Source: Schaalia georgiae DSM 6843 (lineage in GTDB: Bacteria; Actinomycetota; Actinomycetes; Actinomycetales; Actinomycetaceae). From it: a DNA stretch of 64,000 nt. Made by a program: the position numbers and the translations under genes. The stretch is taken from positions 46,163 through 110,162 of the forward strand of contig NZ_AUBM01000007.1 in the NCBI RefSeq assembly GCF_000429245.1. Reading direction: 5' to 3'. Below, one piece after another: positions 54,453 to 63,865 of the stretch. Positions within the stretch are counted from its first letter, which is position 1. Each line of letters begins with the position of its first letter. The notes under the pieces are model-generated. The model was not told where the DNA came from, made no database searches, and worked only from the letters and a program-made list of their open reading frames with translations.

Positions 54453-55853
54453 TCAGAGGTCGGCGGGCGAGGACAGGGTGCCGCGCACTGCGGTCGCGGC
54501 GGCCACCACGGGGGACACCAGGTGGGTGCGGCTGCCCTTGCCCTGGCGCCCCTCGAAGTTGCGGTTCGAGGTGGACGCGGAGCGCTCCCCCGGGGCCATC
54601 GTGTCGGGGTTCATCCCCAGGCACATCGAGCACCCCGCGTTGCGCCACTCGGCGCCGAACTCGCGGAAAACGCGGTCCAGGCCCTCGCGTTCGGCCTGGA
54701 GGCGCACGCGCGCGGACCCCGGGACCACCATGACGCGCACGCCGTCGGCTTTACGGCGCCCCTTGAGGATCCCGGCGGCAGCGCGGAGGTCTTCGATGCG
54801 CCCGTTGGTGCAGCTTCCGATGAACACGGTGTTCACGGCGATATCGCGCATGGGGGTGCCGGCCTGAAGGTCCATGTACTCCAGGGCCCGCTTCGCGGCC
54901 GCGCGCTTGTTCTCGTCGGCGAAGTCCTCCGGGCTGGGCACGGCCGCAGACAGGGGGACGCCCTGGCCGGGATTGGTCCCCCACGTGACGAAGGGCTCGA
55001 TGTCCGTGCCCTCCAGGACCACCTCGGAGTCGAAGACGGCGTCCTCGTCGGAGGCCAGGGAGCGCCAGTACTCGACCGCGCGGTCCCAGTCCTCGCCCTC
55101 GGGGGCGTGGGGGCGGCCCTTGATGTAGGCGAAGGTTGTGTCGTCGGGGGCGATCATGCCCGCGCGGGCTCCGGCCTCGATGGACATATTGCAGATCGTC
55201 ATGCGCCCTTCCATGGACAGCTCCCGGATCGCCTGTCCGCGGTACTCCAGGACGTAGCCCTGGCCGCCGCCCGTGCCGATCTTGGCGATAATGGCCAGGA
55301 CGATGTCCTTGGCGGTGGACCCCGCGGGCAGGGAGCCGTTGACGGTGATGGCCATCGTCTTGAAGGGGGCCATGGGCAGCGTCTGGGTGGCCAGGACGTG
55401 CTCGACCTGACTGGTGCCGATCCCGAAGGCGAGCGCCCCGAAGGCGCCGTGGGTCGAGGTGTGGGAGTCGCCGCACACGATCGTCATGCCGGGCTGTGTG
55501 AGGCCCAGCTGAGGGCCGACGACGTGGACAATGCCCTGGTCGGCGTCGCCCAGGGAGTGCAGGCGGATCCCGAACTCGCGGGCGTTCTTCCGCAGTGTGT
55601 CGATCTGCGTGCGGCTGGTGATGTCGGCGATGGGGCGGTCGATGTCGACCGTGGGAGTGTTGTGGTCCTCGGTGGCGATCGTCAGGTCGGGTCGGCGAAC
55701 CTGGCGCCCGGCGAGACGCAGTCCTTCGAAGGCCTGGGGGCTTGTGACTTCATGCACCAGGTGGAGGTCGATGTAGAGCAGGTCGGGGGCGCCATCGGCG
55801 CCCTTGGACACGATGTGGTCGCGCCACACCTTCTCCGCCATTGTGCCGCTCAT
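54453..55853 (-). CDS. leuC: 3-isopropylmalate dehydratase large subunit
   Basis: 466 residues. Aconitase-family subunit carrying the [4Fe-4S] cluster; ligands are the Cys of [11 protein letters not shown] (about residue 345) and the two Cys of [13 protein letters not shown] (about 405 and 408). [20 protein letters not shown] near 150 is the aconitase signature. Its AG-rich ribosome site lies just before the ATG. It is divergent from an IclR-type regulator, a classical actinobacterial arrangement, with two candidate operators between them. Confidence 0.96.
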   Translation of the reverse strand: MSGTMAEKVWRDHIVSKGADGAPDLLYIDLHLVHEVTSPQAFEGLRLAGRQVRRPDLTIATEDHNTPTVDIDRPIADITSRTQIDTLRKNAREFGIRLHSLGDADQGIVHVVGPQLGLTQPGMTIVCGDSHTSTHGAFGALAFGIGTSQVEHVLATQTLPMAPFKTMAITVNGSLPAGSTAKDIVLAIIAKIGTGGGQGYVLEYRGQAIRELSMEGRMTICNMSIEAGARAGMIAPDDTTFAYIKGRPHAPEGEDWDRAVEYWRSLASDEDAVFDSEVVLEGTDIEPFVTWGTNPGQGVPLSAAVPSPEDFADENKRAAAKRALEYMDLQAGTPMRDIAVNTVFIGSCTNGRIEDLRAAAGILKGRRKADGVRVMVVPGSARVRLQAEREGLDRVFREFGAEWRNAGCSMCLGMNPDTMAPGERSASTSNRNFEGRQGKGSRTHLVSPVVAAATAVRGTLSSPADL

Positions 55854-55945
55854 CGTCTGGCCCTCCCCCTGCTGCTCGACTGCGGTGGATCATTCGCGCC
55901 TCCGCTCCCCCATCCAAGCGCGCATCTCATTTCCCGGGCCAATAG

Positions 55946-55960
55946 TCTCACAGAGTGGGA
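55946..55960. promoter_or_regulatory. Candidate IclR-regulator site, leuC side
   Basis: TCTCA-CAGAG-TGGGA, the same 5+5+5 layout as the site at 56008 with one mismatch in the right arm. Confidence 0.4.
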
Positions 55961-56007
55961 TTCCAACAGTCAGAACCCGTACTGTTTCACATTTTGGAGG
56001 GTTGCCA

Positions 56008-56022
56008 TCTCACTAATTGAGA
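56008..56022. promoter_or_regulatory. Candidate IclR-regulator site, regulator side
   Basis: TCTCA-CTAAT-TGAGA, perfect palindromic arms, 14 bases before the regulator start codon and therefore placed for autoregulation. Confidence 0.5.
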
Positions 56023-56036
56023 CCGAAAATAGGTGC

Positions 56037-56771
56037 ATGGAAGAGCAAACATCGAGCGGCGTCGGAGTCCTCGACAAAGCGGCGCTGGTCCTCAACGCCC
56101 TTGAGCCCGGCCCTGCGACACTCGCGCAACTCGTTTCCACCACGGGCCTCGCACGGCCCACCGCACACCGGCTGGCCGTCGCCCTCGAGTTCCACCGCAT
56201 GGTCGCGCGCGACATGCAGGGCCGTTTCATCCTGGGCCCCCGCCTCCAGGAGCTGTCCACCGCCGCGGGCGAGGACCGTCTACTCGCCGCCTCGATGCCC
56301 GTCCTCCAGGCCCTGCGCGACCACACCAAGGAGTCCTCGCAGCTCTTCCGCCGACAGGGCGACTACCGGGTCTGCGTCGCGGCCTCCGAGCGCGAAATGG
56401 GGCTGCGCGATTCGATCCCCGTCGGAGCCACCCTGTCCATGAGCGCGGGCTCCGCCGCCCAGGTCCTACTCGCCTGGGAGGAGCCCGACCGCCTCCACAG
56501 GGGCTTGTACGGCGCCTCCTTCAACGCCACCATGCTCTCCGAGGTCCGCCGCCGCGGCTGGGCCCAGTCCGTCGGCGAGCGCGAGCCCGGCGTCGCCTCC
56601 GTTTCCGCTCCCGTGCGAGGCCCCTCCGGGCGGGTGCTCGCGGCACTGTCGATCTCTGGCCCCATCGAGAGGATGGGACGCCAACCCGGTCGCCAGCACG
56701 GCCCCTCCGTCATGGCCGCCGCCAACCGCCTCTCCGAGTTCCTCCACAGCGTCGACGAGGCCGACTTCTAG
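56037..56771 (+). CDS. IclR-family regulator of leucine genes (LtbR/NdgR type)
   Basis: 244 residues. An N-terminal winged helix (VLDKAALVLNALE to LARPTAHRLAVALEFHRMVARD) and a C-terminal effector-binding domain. Its size, divergence from leuCD and sequence style match LtbR/NdgR of corynebacteria and streptomycetes, which repress leuCD and other branched-chain amino-acid genes; the identity is inference from synteny. The ATG used lies just after a GGTGC stretch; no strong Shine-Dalgarno is visible. Confidence 0.82.
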   Translation: MEEQTSSGVGVLDKAALVLNALEPGPATLAQLVSTTGLARPTAHRLAVALEFHRMVARDMQGRFILGPRLQELSTAAGEDRLLAASMPVLQALRDHTKESSQLFRRQGDYRVCVAASEREMGLRDSIPVGATLSMSAGSAAQVLLAWEEPDRLHRGLYGASFNATMLSEVRRRGWAQSVGEREPGVASVSAPVRGPSGRVLAALSISGPIERMGRQPGRQHGPSVMAAANRLSEFLHSVDEADF

Positions 56772-57868
56772 GGCGTACCGCGCAAGCGACCAGGTTCACT
56801 ATCTTCCAGGGCGCGCCGCCCGAGCGACCAGGTTCACCGCGTTCCCCGCAGGTCCAGCCCTCGTTCCTTCTTGGTGTCGCACACAAGGAAGGGAATTAGC
56901 AAACACGGGGCCGCACCAGGCGGCTTGTTTCTGCCCTTATGCGCGGCGCGCGTCAAGTGAATCGAAGGCCTTGTGTGCGCACCCCCAGGGGCAGCGGACA
57001 ACCCGGGGGAGCCGGACTGGGAACCAGCTGTCAAGCCCTGGCGGGAGAGGGCATCCCCTGGGCGTGGGCGCGCATTGCCGGCACTGGCGCGCGTTGTCGA
57101 CAATGTGAGGGGGTTGTCGACACCGTGAGGGGGATATAACGCGCGTCGGTGTCGATAACGCGCGTCGGTGACTGCAACCATCGTCGACGCCGGTGACCGT
57201 TGTCGACGGTGACGACCGTCCTCGGCGCCGATAGCCGTCGTCAGCTCCAAGTGCGACGGTCGCCCGGGCCTACTGGCACGGCAAGCCGCCTACTCCAATG
57301 CACCTTGCCCACCCCGGTGTGGCTCACGTACCCGTGGGAAGAACAACGGAGCCCGTTTTCACAGCGATACCACCTGGCCAGCGAGTGGCTGGGGCACGGA
57401 TACCCCACGTCGTGGGCTGTTTTCAAAGAGATATCGCGCTTGTAAAGCGCTACCACACTTTGCAAGCGTTATAACACTTGCAAAGTGACGGTATCCCTTT
57501 GAAAACTCGACTTCGCTTGCAAAACAGCCCCCACACCAGCCTGACGGGCGCAGCTTCCCTTTGAAAGCGCGGCATCGCTTGCAAAACGAACGGTGCCCGG
57601 CCCCGACCGGGCCACTTCTCAACGCATGATTTCGCCGAGGGGAACCCGAGCGGCCAGGCCCGGCATCGACCCAGGACGGCATCCCGACCCGGAAGGCGTG
57701 GAACACGGAGGTCCCCGGGCGCGGACGAGTATTTTCTCTCTCCCCCCGACCCGGAAGGCGTAGAACACGGAAGCCCCCCTGGCGCGGACGAGCCCCCGAC
57801 CCAGCTCAACACGGAACGGGGTACGCCCCAGCACGACACAGGCCGGCATCGACCCAGCACGACACAGA
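56772..57868. repeat. 1.1 kb gene-free region packed with short repeats
   Basis: No credible gene on either strand. In order: a 15-base direct repeat AGCGACCAGGTTCAC (56785, 56823); a CGCACACAAGG/CCTTGTGTGCG element (56879-56979) related to the one at 9.8 kb; TTGTCGACAxxGTGAGGGGG twice (57095 and 57114 on) facing TAACGCGCGTCGGTG twice (57137, 57156); four ~30-base units in FFRR order at 57414-57587 built on CTTTGCAAG/CTTGCAAAG; and a 47-base direct repeat CCCGACCCGGAAGGCGT... (57683, 57745). Confidence 0.8.
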
Positions 57869-57902
57869 ACGGGGCCCGCGACCTCCTGGTCGCGGGCCCC
57901 GT
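57869..57902 (-). terminator. Terminator after the pullulanase gene
   Basis: 15-bp perfect stem ACGGGGCCCGCGACC with loop TCCT, 19 bases past the stop codon. Confidence 0.85.
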
Positions 57903-57921
57903 CCGCCTTCGCACCGGCGTG

Positions 57922-60900
57922 TCAGCCGATCCACCGCCCTGATGAGGAGAAGCGGTAGGTGGTGCCGTCGATGACCTGGGTTCCGGTGGCCATGACGCCG
58001 GAGGCGTGCATGTAGTACCAGGACCCGTCAACGGGGACCCAGCCGATGGCCATCGCACCCGAGTCCGTGAGGTAGAACCAGGAGCCGCGCACGTACAGCC
58101 ACCCGCGGTCCATGGCGCCCGAGGGGGCGAAGTGGTACCACTGGCCATCGATCCTGGCCCAGCCGGTCGCCATCGCGCCCGACGGCGCCAGGTGGTACCA
58201 GGTGCCGCCCAGTTCCAGCCATCCTGTGGCCATGGCCTTGGTGGCCGGATCCAGGTAGTACCAGGAGCCGCCGTCGTGCAGCCAGCCCGAAACAGCGGCA
58301 CCGGAGGAGCCGTAGTAGCGCCACTGCCCGTCCGTGCTGTCCCAGCCGGTCACCATCCAGCCCTGCGCGTCGAAGGCGTAGTCCTTGCCGTCGATCGTGA
58401 GCCGGGTCGACCTCGGGTACGTGCCATCGGAGTAGCGGTACCACCAGCGGGATCCGTCCTTCACCCACTGCCCGGTGAGCGGCTGGGGCCCGACCCCGCC
58501 AGTGGCCTGGGTGAACACGGCGACTGTGCGCGCCGGAACAGTCACTGTGCCGGTCGCCGCGTCGAACGTGGCTCCCTTGACGACCTCGTCCGATCCGCCC
58601 GCCTGGACGCTGCTGAGCTGGAACGCCCTCCCGGCCAGAGCGCCGACCGTCTGGGTCAGGGGCTTGTCCGAGGCGTTGAACACCGCGAGCACGCCGTCCA
58701 GGGCGGGATCGGCGTCGGCCCCCACTGTGTCGTCAACGAGCATCGTGAGAGAGCCGGGCACCGCGCCGCCGCCCGGGAAGGACACCTTCTGCCCGATGAG
58801 GTCCGCCGAGCCCAGGGCGAACAGCGGCGTCGAGGCGCGCAGGCGCAGCAGGTCCATGGCTTGGCCGTTGGCCGACGCGATGTCGGCGGGGGTCGGCTTG
58901 AGGGAGGCGTTCTCGAGGAGCGGCCTCATGATCGGCCACTTGTCGCCGTTCTTCGAGGCGACGGGCAGGCCCGCGCCGAAGCCGTTGTCCTGCCCGGTCC
59001 AGTCGATGGCGTTGAAGTGGTCGCCCGAGTTGTACGAGTCGCGGTCCAGGGACTTCGAGCGCAGGAGCTCCGTGCCCGACGACCAGAAGGAGGGCGACTG
59101 GCCGAGGGCCACGGTCGCCAGCGACAGGGTGTTCATGCGCACCCTGTCGCCCATCGGCACGGACGTGGGCAGCTTGTACGTGAGCAGGTCGAAGAGCGTC
59201 TCATTGTCGTGGGCATCGACGTAGTTCACGGACTCGGCGGGCTGGGAGGCGTAGCCCGCCCCCTGGCCGTTGTAGTCCAGCTGCTTGCCGGTCACAGAGC
59301 GCCCGTCGTAGGTGGTCATCGCGTAGCCCTTGAGGTTGCCGGCGAGACTGAGCTTGACCAGGTCCACCCTGTGCTGGTAATCGGCCTGGCGCTCCGCGTC
59401 GCTCCTGGTGTCGAGCCCGTTGGGGTCGGAGAACGCCCCCGAGCCGAATCCCTGGTAGACGCGGTGGTCCTCGTCGAAGGGGCCGCCGCCGTGGACGGCG
59501 TCGCGGATCCGGTCGTTGAAGGCGCCGATCCCGGTGCCGTCGAGCTGGCCCTGCGTGGCCTGGGTGAACAGCGCGTTGTTCGCGACCTCGCCGAAGTTCC
59601 AGCCCTCCCCGTACAGGTAGAGGCTGGACCCATCGACCCCGTCGGCCTCCAGCGTCAGCTGGGACAGGGCGGCCTTGGCGCGCTCCATGGTCTGGCGCGA
59701 GTGGTGGCCCATGAGGTCGAAGCGGAATCCGTCGACGTGGTAGTGGCGCGCCCACATCACCAGGGAGTCGATCATGAGCTGTTCGCTCATCGCGTTCTCA
59801 GTGGCCACGTTGGAGCAGCACGTGGAGTTCTCCACCCCGCCCGAGGCGTTGAGGCGCTGGTAGTAGCCGGGAACGATCCTGTCGAGCACGGACTTGGGGT
59901 CCTGACCGGAGGCCGTCGTGTGGTTGTACACCTGGTCGAGCACCACCTGCAGTCCGGTGGCGTGCAGAGCGCCCACCATCTCGCGGAACTCGACGGTGCG
60001 CCCCCCGCCGTTCTGGTTGGCGTCAGTGGCGTAGGAGCCCTCCGGGGCCATCCAGTGCAGCGGGTCGTAGCCCCAGTTGAAGGCGTCCTGGTCGGCGACA
60101 GCGCTCACGGCGGCCTGCTGCTCCTCCGAGGCGGGCCCCGCGCCCTCGGGGATCTGCGGGGTCTTCTGCTCGGCGCGCTTCTCGGGGATGGTCGCGATGT
60201 CGAAGGTGGGCAGCAGGTGGATGGTGTTCATCCCGGCCCCCGCCAGTTCTCCCAGGTGCCTCATGCCCGCCGAGCCGGAGACGGTGAACGCCTTGTAGGT
60301 GCCCCTCATCTCCTCGGGCACGGACTGGTCCTTGGCGGAGAAGTCGCGCACGTGCAGCTCGTAGATGGCGCGCGAGGCGTCGTTGCGGACCTTGGGAGCG
60401 GGGGTGGAGGCCCATTGGGCGGGCGCGAGCGCCCCGTCCGACAGGTCGATGGCCACTGAGCGCGTCGAGTCGACGGTCAGGGCAACGGAGTAGGGGTCGG
60501 TGACGGTGTTCGTCTCGACTTTGCCGGTGGAGGGCACGTAGACCTCGACCTCCCACTGGAACTGGGCGCCCTTGGTGATCGCGCCGTCCGCGTTCGCCAC
60601 CCGCCAGGTGCCGTCCGCTCCGGCTTGGGCCTCGGTGCGCACGGCCTCGCCTGCGGCCTCGGCCGCAGAGCCGGTCGGGTCGGAGGTGTTCCACGTCAGC
60701 AGCGACACCTTCCGCGCGGTGGGGGCCCACAGCGCGAAGGAGGGGACGTCGCCGGCCCAGGTGACGCCGAGGGCGCCGTCGCGCGCAGTGGCGGCGTAGA
60801 GCTCGTCGAGGACGGGCGCCAGCTGGACGCCGGTGAAGGCGTTGAGCGCGCCACCGCTTCGGGCCTGCGTGACGGCGACCTGGCCGCGCAGCGCCTCGCG

Positions 60901-62001
60901 CACCTGCTCGGAGGTGAGGGAGTCGCCGATGCCGAGGGCCAGGTAGCCCCGCAGGTTCGGGTGGGCGTCAGTCACCTGAGAAGGCAGGTCCCCGATCACC
61001 GTCAGGGGGTGGCTGTCGCCGCCGGTGACCGCGCCCCCGTCCACGCCGGCGCCCCCGTCGGGAGCGGTGACGAGCGTGTAGGCCAGTCCGGCCTCGCCGG
61101 AGATCACTTGGTCGCGACTGACGCCGTCGGGCAGCAGGGAGACGGGCCAGGCGAGGGTCTTCTCACCCACCCAGTAGGCGCGCTGCTCGCCCACGCCCTT
61201 GAGGGGGGCGTCGGCGACATCGATGTCGAGTTTGTGGGTGGCGAGCGTGTACGTGAATGTCACGAGATTGCCGGCCTTCGTGTTGAATGAGTAGTTCGCG
61301 CCGCCCGGGGCGCCATCGACCCCGTAGTTCTCGTTCCACGAGAGCCCGTGGGCGACCTTGAGCTCGTAGGAGCCCGCGGGCAGCCTATCGGTCGAGTAGG
61401 TCCACGTCCCGTCGCCGCGCGGCACCATGAGGGGGGCGAGGCAGTCGGGCGCCCAGTCGCCGCCGTTGTCGCCGCGGGTGCAGCCCAGTTCGGACTGGAG
61501 GGAGCCGGGCAGAGTGATGACGGGGCCGTCGGTGGTGTTCCACACGCGGTGGGTGACCGGGTCGTAGTAGAAGGTCACCGTGGTCGCCTCGGTGGTGGAG
61601 TAGGCGATGTTCGCCCCGCCGGGGATCCCGCCCGCGCCGTAGCTCACATCCCAGGTCCCCCCTATGGCGACCTTGTACTCCCAGTCGCCCTTGGGCAGGT
61701 TGAAGGAAGCGGTGTACAGGCCGGACTCGGGGTCGCGCGCCAGGGCGGCGCTGGAGCAGTCGGGCTGCCACTGCGAGGCGCAGCCCATCGCGGTGTTGTG
61801 CGAGCCGGGGATGGTGACGAGGTCGGGCGCGGCCTCGGCGGACGCCCCTGATTGGGCGCCGGTGGGCGGGGCGTCTGCCGCCATGGTGGGCGCGCCCAGC
61901 AACGAGAGGCCGCCCAGGGCCAGCGAGACCGCGGCGGCGAGGGCGGCGCTTACCGACGCCCGGTGTTTTCTCCTGTGTTTCCAGCGGATGAGAGTGCGCA
62001 C
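57922..62001 (-). CDS. Secreted pullulanase with cell-wall-binding repeats
   Basis: 1359 residues. Debranches pullulan, starch or glycogen (alpha-1,6 links) outside the cell. A signal peptide (Arg/Lys-rich start, hydrophobic 15-40) precedes two related ~110-residue modules of the X25/SusE-like type (VTIPGSHNTAMGCAS and ITLPGSLQSELGCTR starts), then an N-terminal pullulanase domain, CBM48-like VTWAGDVPSFALWAPTA, and a GH13 barrel: DQVYNHTT, DGFRFDLMGHHS (nucleophile Asp), LYLYGEGWNFGE (acid/base Glu) and NYVDAHDNETLFD. From about residue 1165 at least seven ~20-residue GW-type repeats (WYYLDPATKAMATGW) bind the cell surface; no LPXTG anchor. GTG start with AAGGAG 5 bases upstream. Confidence 0.9.
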   Translation of the reverse strand: MRTLIRWKHRRKHRASVSAALAAAVSLALGGLSLLGAPTMAADAPPTGAQSGASAEAAPDLVTIPGSHNTAMGCASQWQPDCSSAALARDPESGLYTASFNLPKGDWEYKVAIGGTWDVSYGAGGIPGGANIAYSTTEATTVTFYYDPVTHRVWNTTDGPVITLPGSLQSELGCTRGDNGGDWAPDCLAPLMVPRGDGTWTYSTDRLPAGSYELKVAHGLSWNENYGVDGAPGGANYSFNTKAGNLVTFTYTLATHKLDIDVADAPLKGVGEQRAYWVGEKTLAWPVSLLPDGVSRDQVISGEAGLAYTLVTAPDGGAGVDGGAVTGGDSHPLTVIGDLPSQVTDAHPNLRGYLALGIGDSLTSEQVREALRGQVAVTQARSGGALNAFTGVQLAPVLDELYAATARDGALGVTWAGDVPSFALWAPTARKVSLLTWNTSDPTGSAAEAAGEAVRTEAQAGADGTWRVANADGAITKGAQFQWEVEVYVPSTGKVETNTVTDPYSVALTVDSTRSVAIDLSDGALAPAQWASTPAPKVRNDASRAIYELHVRDFSAKDQSVPEEMRGTYKAFTVSGSAGMRHLGELAGAGMNTIHLLPTFDIATIPEKRAEQKTPQIPEGAGPASEEQQAAVSAVADQDAFNWGYDPLHWMAPEGSYATDANQNGGGRTVEFREMVGALHATGLQVVLDQVYNHTTASGQDPKSVLDRIVPGYYQRLNASGGVENSTCCSNVATENAMSEQLMIDSLVMWARHYHVDGFRFDLMGHHSRQTMERAKAALSQLTLEADGVDGSSLYLYGEGWNFGEVANNALFTQATQGQLDGTGIGAFNDRIRDAVHGGGPFDEDHRVYQGFGSGAFSDPNGLDTRSDAERQADYQHRVDLVKLSLAGNLKGYAMTTYDGRSVTGKQLDYNGQGAGYASQPAESVNYVDAHDNETLFDLLTYKLPTSVPMGDRVRMNTLSLATVALGQSPSFWSSGTELLRSKSLDRDSYNSGDHFNAIDWTGQDNGFGAGLPVASKNGDKWPIMRPLLENASLKPTPADIASANGQAMDLLRLRASTPLFALGSADLIGQKVSFPGGGAVPGSLTMLVDDTVGADADPALDGVLAVFNASDKPLTQTVGALAGRAFQLSSVQAGGSDEVVKGATFDAATGTVTVPARTVAVFTQATGGVGPQPLTGQWVKDGSRWWYRYSDGTYPRSTRLTIDGKDYAFDAQGWMVTGWDSTDGQWRYYGSSGAAVSGWLHDGGSWYYLDPATKAMATGWLELGGTWYHLAPSGAMATGWARIDGQWYHFAPSGAMDRGWLYVRGSWFYLTDSGAMAIGWVPVDGSWYYMHASGVMATGTQVIDGTTYRFSSSGRWIG

Positions 62002-62261
62002 GAAGACTCCTTCGTCCATTGTGTTGGTCGCCCCGGGGGATGGGGGTGCCTCCACTTTAGAAGCCCCGGATTTGTTTCTGCAAGGTTTCTGCAAAAGTGC
62101 GGCACGCCCACCGATAGCGCCTGCCACCTGCGGGAGCGCGCTCCTGGGGCATCCCGGCGGCCGACGACCGGCGATTCCCAGAGCGGCGACGGGGGTGGGA
62201 ACCCGCCCCTCGGGTAGCCTGGTGCCCAACGACCCGATCCCCACCACTGCGGAGGCAAACG

Positions 62262-62867
62262 ATGGCGCGTCCCCGCAAACCCATCGACAGCGACCGGCGG
62301 GGCGCCCTCATGCGCGAGGCGCGCTCCTCCTTCGCGCGCCTGGGGTACGCGGGGACCTCGTTGAGCTCCGTCCTGCGCGCCTCCGGCTTCCCCCGCAGCT
62401 CCTTCTACTACTTCTTCGACGGGAAGGAGGCACTGCTCGACGAGGCATTCGCCGATGGCCTGTCCCGCCTCGCCATGTGCGCCCCGCCCCCCAACCCGGG
62501 CGCCCTGACCGCCACGACCTTCTGGCCCCGCCTGTTCGGCTTCGTCGACGCGCTGGCCGCCGCGGGCGCCGACCCGGATCTGGCGGCGACCGCGCGCCTC
62601 TTCCACATGCCCGACGCCCCCGCCTCAGCGAGGCGCGCGTCCTTCGAGCGCGGGGCGAGGCGGTGGTGCGCCGAGGTCGTGCGCGTCGGCCGCCGCCTCG
62701 GCGCACTCGACGAAGAGCTCCCCGAAGAGCTCCACGCCGAACTCGTGTGGGCGGTCGCGGCCGCCCTGGACCGGTGGATGGCTTCGCGCGCCGAGGTGCC
62801 CGCCGACTCCCACGCCCTCGTGCGCGCGGTGATGGTGCGGCTCCTGGGCGCGCCCGGCGCCCCCTGA
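62262..62867 (+). CDS. TetR-family regulator of the adjacent oxidoreductase
   Basis: 201 residues. Helix-turn-helix in the first ~55 residues (RRGALMREARSSFARLGYAGTSLSSVLRASGFPRSSFYYFF), the rest an all-helical sensor of the TetR type. It is 128 bases upstream of an SDR gene in the same direction, and the palindrome in between is its probable operator. Regulators of this form commonly answer to electrophiles or small organics; the ligand here is unknown. Confidence 0.85.
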   Translation: MARPRKPIDSDRRGALMREARSSFARLGYAGTSLSSVLRASGFPRSSFYYFFDGKEALLDEAFADGLSRLAMCAPPPNPGALTATTFWPRLFGFVDALAAAGADPDLAATARLFHMPDAPASARRASFERGARRWCAEVVRVGRRLGALDEELPEELHAELVWAVAAALDRWMASRAEVPADSHALVRAVMVRLLGAPGAP

Positions 62868-62899
62868 GCGCCCGCGCCCCCCGATCCGGATTCCGGTCC

Positions 62900-62937
62900 C
62901 CAATTCATGGACACACCTGTCCACGAATTGGTAGACT
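62900..62937 (+). promoter_or_regulatory. Promoter and large palindromic operator of the SDR gene
   Basis: CCAATTCATGGACA - CACC - TGTCCACGAATTGG: 14-base arms matching at 13 positions. TGGACA (62908-62913) and TAGACT (62932-62937) form a -35/-10 pair 18 bases apart, with the operator covering the -35 and spacer. Confidence 0.75.
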
Positions 62938-62995
62938 GGGAACGCGCAGACGGCCCCGCACGCGGGCACTCACGACGAAGTGGAGGGAAGAGCAG

Positions 62996-63865
62996 ATGAG
63001 CACAATCACAATCGCCGGGGCGACCGGGTACCTCGGGCGGCACCTCGTCGCGGAGTTCCACCGCCGCGGCCACACGACCACAGCAATAGTGCGGGACGCC
63101 GAACGCGCGCGCTCCGCCGGACCATGGGGCGCCCCACCCCTGGACGGCCTCGTGGACCACTGGATCGTCGGCGACGTCACCGACCCCCGGACCACGGCCG
63201 GAGCCGCCGCCGGGAGCGACCACGTCGTCTCAGCACTCGGTGTGACCAGGCAGAACGCGGATCCGTGGACGATCGACAACCTCGCCAACAAAGCGATCCT
63301 CGCCTCGGCCCTGCGCCACGGGGCCAACTCGTTCACCTACGTCAACGCACTCGGCGCCGAGCACTGCCCCACCCGCCTCACCCGCGCCAAAACCGCCTTC
63401 GCGCGCGCCCTCGCCGGCTCCAGGATCACCGCGCAGATCATCAACCCGCCCGCCTACTTCTCCGACATGATGGCCCTCCTGTCGATGGCCCGCCACGGCA
63501 TGGTCGCCGTCATGAGGCGGGAGGCGCGGATCAACCCCGTGCACGGGGCGGACCTGGCCCGCTACATCGCCGACCGCGTGGAATCGGGGGACGCCGGGCA
63601 GTGGGACGTGGGCGGCCCCGACACCCTCACGTGGGAGCAGTGGGCGCGCACGGCGTTCCACGTCCTGGGCAGGCGGGCGCGCGTCGTCACCGCGCCCCAA
63701 TGGCTCGTCGGCCCCGCGATCCGGGCCACAGCCATGGCCAGCCCCCGCAAGGGCGATACCGCCCGCTTCGCGGTGTGGAACATGCTCCACGACTGCGTCG
63801 CGCCCGCCACGGGGACGCACCGCCTGGCCGACTTCTACGCCGAGCACGCGCGCGGGCCGCGCTGA
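62996..63865 (+). CDS. NAD(P)-binding SDR-type oxidoreductase
   Basis: 289 residues. An atypical short-chain dehydrogenase/NmrA-like protein: ITIAGATGYLGRHLVAEF (GxTGxxGR dinucleotide motif at residues 7-15), SALGVTRQNADPWTIDN, and FTYVNALGAEHC in the place of the catalytic region. Family members include NAD(P)H-quinone or sugar reductases and redox sensors; the substrate cannot be assigned. GGAGG precedes the ATG by 9 bases. Expression is likely controlled by the TetR protein upstream through the palindrome. Confidence 0.8.
   Translation: MSTITIAGATGYLGRHLVAEFHRRGHTTTAIVRDAERARSAGPWGAPPLDGLVDHWIVGDVTDPRTTAGAAAGSDHVVSALGVTRQNADPWTIDNLANKAILASALRHGANSFTYVNALGAEHCPTRLTRAKTAFARALAGSRITAQIINPPAYFSDMMALLSMARHGMVAVMRREARINPVHGADLARYIADRVESGDAGQWDVGGPDTLTWEQWARTAFHVLGRRARVVTAPQWLVGPAIRATAMASPRKGDTARFAVWNMLHDCVAPATGTHRLADFYAEHARGPR

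Noticed and set aside
54417-56771. 784-codon reading extending the IclR regulator upstream over leuCD
   Set aside because: The extension is antisense shadow of leuCD; the regulator's own fold starts at the ATG at 56037.
57450-58301. Minus-strand open frames across the repeat-filled gap and the pullulanase end
   Set aside because: They read through repeats in several frames equally well and overlap the pullulanase terminator and coding end; no ribosome site or homology pattern.
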